Assembly: GCA_022848785.1 (NCBI GenBank)
Contig: JAJISK010000034.1
Span: 1 to 9,148, forward strand
DNA length: 9,148 bases
Reading direction: 5' to 3'
Source of the DNA: Thermoplasmatota archaeon
GTDB taxonomy: Archaea > Thermoplasmatota > Thermoplasmata > RBG-16-68-12 > JAJISG01
Positions 5,051 to 9,148 of this stretch are shown here, in pieces (position 1 is the stretch's first letter; every line of letters begins with the position of its first letter). Position numbers and translations under genes: made by a program. A model generated the notes under the pieces. The model saw nothing but the letters and a program-made list of their open reading frames with translations, had not been told where the DNA came from and ran no database searches.

Positions 5051-6757
5051 GTGGCGGGGCAGGGGACGGCGGTGGGTCTCGCGACTCTCCTCGCCCTCGC
5101 TGTCCTAGGAGGGCTGGCCCAAGGCCAGACGGAAGACCCGGTCCTCGTGATGTTTGACCTGGGTGACGGCTCAGTCTATTGGCAAGAGAGCGTGCTCTCG
5201 GACAACCGGACGGGAATCAGGGCCACGGAGGACGCGGCGCAGGCGCTCGGCCTTGCGGTGGAGGTCTTCTGGTCGGAGTTCGGCGCGTTTGTGGCCGATA
5301 TCGGGGGCCGCGATCCCGTCTTTCCCGAGTACTTCCACTTCCTCCTCTGGAACGCTTCGACGTTGGATTGGGACCTCGCACCGGTCGGAGCCTCCGGGAT
5401 TACCCTCGAACCCGGCGATGTGCTTGGATGGTTCCTGTCGACCGACGATCCCGATTGGGACTTCGTCAGTCCCTGGCCCGGTCCGAAGCCCTTGGCGACG
5501 CCGGTCCATCGATTTCCCATGGGGGCCTTCCGAGGCAACCTGGCGAACACGGGAGTCACGGGAAGCTCCGTACCGGAGGTTCCTGGGTTGCGCTGGCGGT
5601 TTGATACCGGAGGCGCAGAAATTGGAGCCAGCCCGGTGGGCGCCGGCGGGACCCTCTACCAGGTGACGCTCTTCAACGGGACCTACGCCATCGATCTCGA
5701 GACGGGGGAACCGCTCTGGAGGGCTGCGGGCGTTTCGGGCCTCTCGACACCGGCCCTCTTCCGCGAGGGGGGTCAGGGGGGTCCGCCGGACCTGGTCGTT
5801 GGAGGCCGGGACGGCGTCCTGTATCGGCTCGACGGGGGGAGCGGAGATGTGGTGTGGCAGGTCACGCTTCAGACGGGCGCCGTCTTCACCGGCATCGCCT
5901 CCTCGCCCAAGGTGAGCCAGGGGCGTGTCTATGTCGGCCTGTTTGACGAAACCGGCGGGCCCGGGGCCCTCATTGCGGTTGACCTGGCGGAAGGCGCAAT
6001 CGCATGGCGTCATGAGACGAGCTCCGTTCACATGTCCTCCCCGGCCATCCGCAAGGGGTCGGTCTACGTGGGTCTCATGGGCCTGTTCAACGGAACCTCG
6101 CTGGGGTGGGACCCGCCTTACGGACTCCTGCGCGTTGCGGCTGACGACGGGGCAGAAGAGTGGATGTTCCCCACGTCCGGCCCTGTCGCCTCTTCCCCTG
6201 CCTTGCTGGACGGAGGAGACATCTACTTCACCTCTCGGGACGGCTTCCTGTATCGCCTCAGCCCAGAGGGAGTGCAGCTAGCACGGCGAGAAATCGGCCC
6301 GAGCACGTCTTCTGTCGCCTTGCGTGAGGACGCATACTTCGTGGCTTCCGGCGTCCTCGGTACGGAGGGGAACGTCCTGGCAGAGAGCATGGAGACGACC
6401 GCCGGCTGGCAGTTCACCCCCAACGGACCGGTGCAGAGCTCCCTGACCCTCGCCTCGGGGGTCCTCCTGTTCACAACAAACACAGAGGAGGGGACTCTCT
6501 ACGCCCTCGACGCCGCGTCCGGTGACGTCCTCTGGACGTACCTCCCCGAGCCTCGCCAGTACATCCTTCCGACACCCGCTGCGATCGATGGGGTGGTCGT
6601 GATTGCCTCCGACAACGGGTTCATCTATGCCCTGGGGGCCTCGGAACCGGCCCAGTTTGACGCGGGACTCCTCGCTGCCACGAGTATCCTCATCGCCTCA
6701 ATCGTCGTCGGGGCCGTGCTCTGGGTGTACGCTTGGAGGCAAAGGGCTTCTCGATGA
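5051..6757 (+). CDS. Exported PQQ-type beta-propeller protein with N-terminal DUF4430-like domain and C-terminal membrane anchor
   Basis: 568 residues from GTG 5051, which has GGAGGG (5040-5045) 5 nt upstream. Residues 8-25 form a signal-peptide-like hydrophobic stretch (LATLLALAVLGGLAQG). About 29-140 resembles DUF4430/transcobalamin-C-like domains: VLVMFDLGDG, an Asn/Thr then AT-AAQALGL helix, VADIGG, YFHFLLWN and LEPGDVLGWFLS. About 158-532 has repeated PQQ/BamB-like blades: LRWRFDTGG (180-188), AIDLETGEPLWR (213-224), YRLDGGSGDVVWQ (258-270), AVDLAEGAIAWR (309-320), RVAADDGAEEWMF (361-373) and ALDAASGDVLWTY (485-497), with SSPA/TPA turns between. Residues 539-561 form one transmembrane helix followed by AWRQRASR, so the protein is anchored with the propeller outside. 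The stop overlaps the next ATG. An in-frame TTG at 5033 would add MNRRAF and create a twin-arginine-like n-region. Function is inferred as ligand binding on the surface; propeller enzyme activity cannot be excluded. Confidence 0.85.
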   Translation: MAGQGTAVGLATLLALAVLGGLAQGQTEDPVLVMFDLGDGSVYWQESVLSDNRTGIRATEDAAQALGLAVEVFWSEFGAFVADIGGRDPVFPEYFHFLLWNASTLDWDLAPVGASGITLEPGDVLGWFLSTDDPDWDFVSPWPGPKPLATPVHRFPMGAFRGNLANTGVTGSSVPEVPGLRWRFDTGGAEIGASPVGAGGTLYQVTLFNGTYAIDLETGEPLWRAAGVSGLSTPALFREGGQGGPPDLVVGGRDGVLYRLDGGSGDVVWQVTLQTGAVFTGIASSPKVSQGRVYVGLFDETGGPGALIAVDLAEGAIAWRHETSSVHMSSPAIRKGSVYVGLMGLFNGTSLGWDPPYGLLRVAADDGAEEWMFPTSGPVASSPALLDGGDIYFTSRDGFLYRLSPEGVQLARREIGPSTSSVALREDAYFVASGVLGTEGNVLAESMETTAGWQFTPNGPVQSSLTLASGVLLFTTNTEEGTLYALDAASGDVLWTYLPEPRQYILPTPAAIDGVVVIASDNGFIYALGASEPAQFDAGLLAATSILIASIVVGAVLWVYAWRQRASR

Positions 6758-7185
6758 CGCGATGGGGGGATCCCAAGGTCGCTCTCCTGCTCGCCCTCGC
6801 CATCGTCCTCTCTGTCGCCGGCCTCTGGGCCGCCTTGCGCGCTATCGCGCCGACGCCCGTCCCTCCAGCCCTGGTCTCGGTGACCTTGCGCATCGAGGCG
6901 ACCGGCTGGAACGTCTCGTACACGGCGACTTCCACGAACAACACCGTGCTGAGCTTTCTCCTCGAAGCGGCGACCGCCCACGATTTCGCTGTCCAATACC
7001 AGTATTCGGAACTCCTAGGAGCTAGCAGGGTCACCATCATCAACGGGATCCGAGACGGTGCCGGAGGCCTGTTCTGGCTGTACTGGGTGAACGGCGTCTA
7101 CGGCCCGGTGGGTGCCGACAGATATATGCTCGCCGATGGGGATGCCGTCCTCTGGCGGCACACCTCTCCCCCCCTGGAGGCGTGA
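6754..7185 (+). CDS. Membrane-anchored DUF4430 (transcobalamin-C-like) protein
   Basis: A 143-residue protein with an N-terminal transmembrane or signal-anchor helix (VALLLALAIVLSVAGLWAAL, 9-28) and one extracellular domain. The domain has the DUF4430 pattern: VSVTLRIEATG (41-51), NTVLSFLLEAA (63-73), VTIINGIRDGAGGLFWLYWVNG (93-114, giving the typical G-x-Y/F-W-x-x-Y-V-N-G centre) and MLADGDAVLWRHT (125-137). DUF4430 is related to the C-terminal domain of intrinsic factor and transcobalamin. A corrinoid ligand is thus plausible but unproven; other members bind other partners. ATG 6754 overlaps the upstream TGA (ATGA), the standard coupled start. A TTG 21 bases upstream is less likely. Stop TGA is followed one base later by the next ATG. 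Confidence 0.8.
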   Translation: MTRWGDPKVALLLALAIVLSVAGLWAALRAIAPTPVPPALVSVTLRIEATGWNVSYTATSTNNTVLSFLLEAATAHDFAVQYQYSELLGASRVTIINGIRDGAGGLFWLYWVNGVYGPVGADRYMLADGDAVLWRHTSPPLEA

Positions 7186-7186
7186 G

Positions 7187-7813
7187 ATGAACCTATTGAG
7201 CCCCTTCCGCGTGACCCGGGAGAAGACCACGGTCGCGCTCTTTCTCATCCTCATCGGCGTGGTAGGGCGCCTCCTTCTCCTCGACTACGCGAACGTGGAG
7301 CCCATCATGGCCCTCTCCATCCTCGCGGGCTTCTATCTGGGCGGCGTGTACATGATCCTGGTTCCGCTCGCCATCATGGGGTTCTCCGACGTCCTCATCT
7401 ACGGGGCCATCTACCGCGGGGAGTTTGGCTACCAGGCGATTCTGGGGCTCAGCGCCTTCACCGTGTCCGGCTTCGTGTTCGCCTCCCTGCTGGGCCGCCT
7501 CTCGAGACGCCGGGTTCTGACGGTCATCGGAAGCGTCGCCCTGGTCACCGGGGTGAGCATCCCCGCCACCCTTGCCTTCGACCTCTGGACGACCCTCGGA
7601 GACTGGTACTTCTTCCTCGGGCCTCTGCTGGGATGGAGCCTGTGGGATGCTCTGGTGGCCCTCCTCCCGTTTGCCCTCATCCACCTAATCAGCAGCCTCC
7701 TCTTCGTCCCCCTGTTCGGGGCCATCTTTGGGCTTCTCCAGGCGACCGGATGGCTCAAGGGAGCCTATTCGCCGACGCGGAAGCCGACGGAAGAGCCAGG
7801 GCCCGAAGGGTAG
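7187..7813 (+). CDS. ECF-transporter S-component/DUF6580-like membrane protein
   Basis: A 208-residue polytopic membrane protein with five to seven hydrophobic segments: about 15-33, 38-58, 58-75, 84-104, 110-130, 141-155 and 157-184. It ends in a hydrophilic tail (RKPTEEPGPEG). Features of the DUF6580/ECF S-component group are visible. These are N36-x-E-P in the first loop with a Gly-rich second helix (LAGFYLGGVY, 46-55), PLAIMGFSD (60-68), FDLWTTLGDWY (131-141) and the last helix LVALLPFALIHLISSLLF (157-173) ending at PLFG. S components bind a vitamin or metal and need an ECF ATPase/T module, which is absent here and may be shared from elsewhere. ATG 7187 has GGAGG at 7176-7180, 6 nt upstream. 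It is the last gene of the operon with the two DUF4430 proteins. No glutamate/histidine pattern tells the substrate. Confidence 0.65.
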   Translation: MNLLSPFRVTREKTTVALFLILIGVVGRLLLLDYANVEPIMALSILAGFYLGGVYMILVPLAIMGFSDVLIYGAIYRGEFGYQAILGLSAFTVSGFVFASLLGRLSRRRVLTVIGSVALVTGVSIPATLAFDLWTTLGDWYFFLGPLLGWSLWDALVALLPFALIHLISSLLFVPLFGAIFGLLQATGWLKGAYSPTRKPTEEPGPEG

Positions 7814-7842
7814 GCTCTCCTGAGGAAAAGCCCAGACCGAGC

Positions 7843-7861
7843 GCGGAGGGCGCCCCTCCGC
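7843..7861 (+). terminator. Hairpin followed by T4 after the surface-protein operon
   Basis: GCGGAGG (7843-7849) pairs with CCTCCGC (7855-7861) over a 5-nt loop, about 30 nt after the stop. A TTTT run at 7866-7869 follows. It could end the upstream operon, although the T-run doubles as the next gene's TATA-like box, and archaea rarely need a hairpin. Confidence 0.35.
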
Positions 7862-7865
7862 CTGC

Positions 7866-7871
7866 TTTTAA
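7866..7871 (+). promoter_or_regulatory. TATA-like box of the GH15 gene
   Basis: TTTTAA (in GCTTTTAAGG) is centred about 30 nt before ATG 7899, predicting a transcription start near 7894 and an almost leaderless mRNA. This fits the lack of room for the AGGAG that directly abuts the ATG. Confidence 0.5.
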
Positions 7872-7898
7872 GGGGAGGCCACGTAACTTTCCTAGGAG

Positions 7899-9148
7899 AT
7901 GAATCCCCCAGACGGATACCTCCCCATCAGCGACTACGGGCTCATCGGCGACATGAACTCGGCGGCCCTCGTGTCCCGCGAGGGGAGCATCGATTGGCTC
8001 TGCTTTCCGCGGTTCGACTCGCCCAGTGTGTTTGCCGCCATCCTGGATCCCAGGCAGGGCGGTCGGCTCGACGTCTCCGTCGCCGGGGCGGAGGCGAACC
8101 AGTCCTACGTGGAGGAGACGAATGTCTTGCGGACCGTCTTCACGAACGAGGGGGGAGCCCTTGAGCTCGTCGACTTCATGCCGTGCTATCGGAAGGTCCA
8201 CGAGTTCGAGGCCTTCCACGAAGTACACCGGCGTCTCCGCTGCCTCGAGGGCAAGGTCACGGTCCACGTGGTCTTCGACCCGCGATTCGGGTACAGCCGC
8301 GAGGAGACCCGCGTGGAGGTCCGTGAAGGGGGATGCCTGGCCGAGGGCGAGTTGACCCGGCTGAGCCTGGTGTCCGACATCCCTTTCGAGGCGGCACGGG
8401 CAGGGGCCACGGCGGAGGTGACTCTCGAAGCGGGGGAGGAGCGGTGGCTCATCTTGCGGTGGAACGAGGACTTCCTTCGACCTCTCGGGGAGTTCCTCGC
8501 GGCCGAGAAGCTGGAGAAGACCATCGAGTACTGGCGGGGATGGACCGAACGCTGCACGTACGGCGGACCCTTCGGCGACCTGGTCCGCCGGTCCCTCCTC
8601 GCCTTGAAACTCCTGATCTACGAGCCCACGGGGGCCATCGTGGCCGCGCCCACGACCTCGCTCCCCGAGGTTCCGGGCGGTACGAAGAATTGGGACTATC
8701 GCTATTCCTGGCTGCGGGATGCCGCCTTTGCCCTCCGGGCCTTTCACAAGTGTGGGTATGGCGAGGAGGAACGCCGGTACCGGCACTGGGTCATGCGGAG
8801 ACTCCAGGGCCACACCCTGCACCCGGAGGAACTTCAGATCATGTACGGGGTCGAGGGCGACGCGCGCCTCCTCGAACGCTCCCTCCCCCACCTCCGCGGC
8901 TACCGGGGGGCCCGGCCCGTCCGCATCGGCAATGCCGCCCACGAGCAGCATCAGCTCGACATGTGCGGCGCCGTTATCGACGCCCTCTACCTCAGTTACC
9001 ACACGGACGACGATATGAACGACCACGTGTGGCGGACCGTCGCCGAACTCGCGGAGTTCGTGGCGGACAAGTGGGAGCTCCCGGACTACGGCATTTGGGA
9101 ACTTCGTGGCGAGAGGCGACGCTACGTCTACTCCCAGGTCATGGCTTG
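7899..9148 (+). CDS. Glycoside hydrolase family 15 protein (glucoamylase/trehalase type), N-terminal 416 residues
   Basis: Inverting exo-glycosidase of the GH15 (alpha/alpha)6 barrel family. Members release glucose from starch-like glucans, and several Thermoplasma and mycobacterial members are trehalases. The frame is open from ATG 7899 to the edge. The N-terminal beta-sandwich begins YLPISDYGLIGDMNSAALVS (7-26), then REGSIDWLCFPRFDSPSVFA (27-46), the family hallmark. The barrel carries AAPTTSLPE (249-257), NWDYRYSWLRDAAFALRAF (264-282) and, near the edge, PDYGIWELRG (395-404) with E401 as the likely general acid. The remaining barrel, including the usual C-terminal catalytic Glu, lies past the window. 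No signal peptide is seen, so it is probably cytosolic. It is monocistronic from its own promoter. Substrate (trehalose, maltooligosaccharide or other) cannot be decided. Confidence 0.93.
   Translation, partial: MNPPDGYLPISDYGLIGDMNSAALVSREGSIDWLCFPRFDSPSVFAAILDPRQGGRLDVSVAGAEANQSYVEETNVLRTVFTNEGGALELVDFMPCYRKVHEFEAFHEVHRRLRCLEGKVTVHVVFDPRFGYSREETRVEVREGGCLAEGELTRLSLVSDIPFEAARAGATAEVTLEAGEERWLILRWNEDFLRPLGEFLAAEKLEKTIEYWRGWTERCTYGGPFGDLVRRSLLALKLLIYEPTGAIVAAPTTSLPEVPGGTKNWDYRYSWLRDAAFALRAFHKCGYGEEERRYRHWVMRRLQGHTLHPEELQIMYGVEGDARLLERSLPHLRGYRGARPVRIGNAAHEQHQLDMCGAVIDALYLSYHTDDDMNDHVWRTVAELAEFVADKWELPDYGIWELRGERRRYVYSQVMA

Noticed and set aside
7755..9026. 423-codon open frame antisense to the GH15 gene
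   Set aside because: GC-rich third positions keep the opposite strand open. The plus strand encodes clear GH15 motifs across the same bases, and the antisense product shows no domain.
1..9148. CRISPR arrays, insertion sequences, prophage or defence genes
   Set aside because: I saw no regularly spaced direct repeats, transposase motifs, integrase or attachment-like duplication; all substantial genes are housekeeping or surface/metabolic.

Overview
This window looks like GC-rich euryarchaeal chromosome. The archaeal signs are a ribosomal protein/RNA polymerase run L18e–L13–S9–RpoN in the archaeal order, an archaeal/eukaryotic-type tryptophanyl-tRNA synthetase, an archaeal 6-phospho-3-hexuloisomerase, TATA-like elements about 25 nt upstream of several starts (some apparently leaderless), and a tRNA without encoded CCA. 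My best guess is an uncultured Thermoplasmatota-like lineage. That placement is an inference from gene content and was not tested.

Layout. Positions 1-547 (minus) hold the N-terminal 182 codons of trpS, cut by the window edge. Positions 548-791 hold no convincing gene but contain two inverted repeats and a polypyrimidine tract. Positions 792-2362 (minus) are a two-gene operon: an endonuclease IV-like TIM-barrel protein, then a SIS-domain hexuloisomerase of the ribulose monophosphate pathway. Across a divergent promoter region, 2509-2850 (plus) encodes an IscA/HesB-type A-type Fe-S carrier. Positions 2940-4324 (plus) are the tightly packed L18e–L13–S9–RpoN operon, followed by tRNA-Pro(GGG) at 4373-4445 with its own TATA-like element. 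A DinB-like three-His protein lies on the minus strand at 4464-4934.

The most interesting part is the three-gene plus-strand operon at 5051-7813. The first gene is an exported protein with an N-terminal DUF4430/transcobalamin-like domain, a PQQ-type beta-propeller and a C-terminal membrane anchor. The second is a small anchored DUF4430 protein whose start overlaps the first stop (ATGA). The third is a polytopic membrane protein resembling ECF-transporter S components/DUF6580. I read these together as a candidate cell-surface ligand (possibly corrinoid) capture and uptake module. The domains are visible in the sequence; the ligand and transport role are inference.

From 7899 to the right edge is a GH15 glycoside hydrolase (glucoamylase/trehalase family), truncated by the window just after its GIWE motif. 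No insertion sequence, CRISPR array or phage gene is visible. Apart from the divergent and convergent boundaries, most genes are packed with overlaps or gaps of a few bases.
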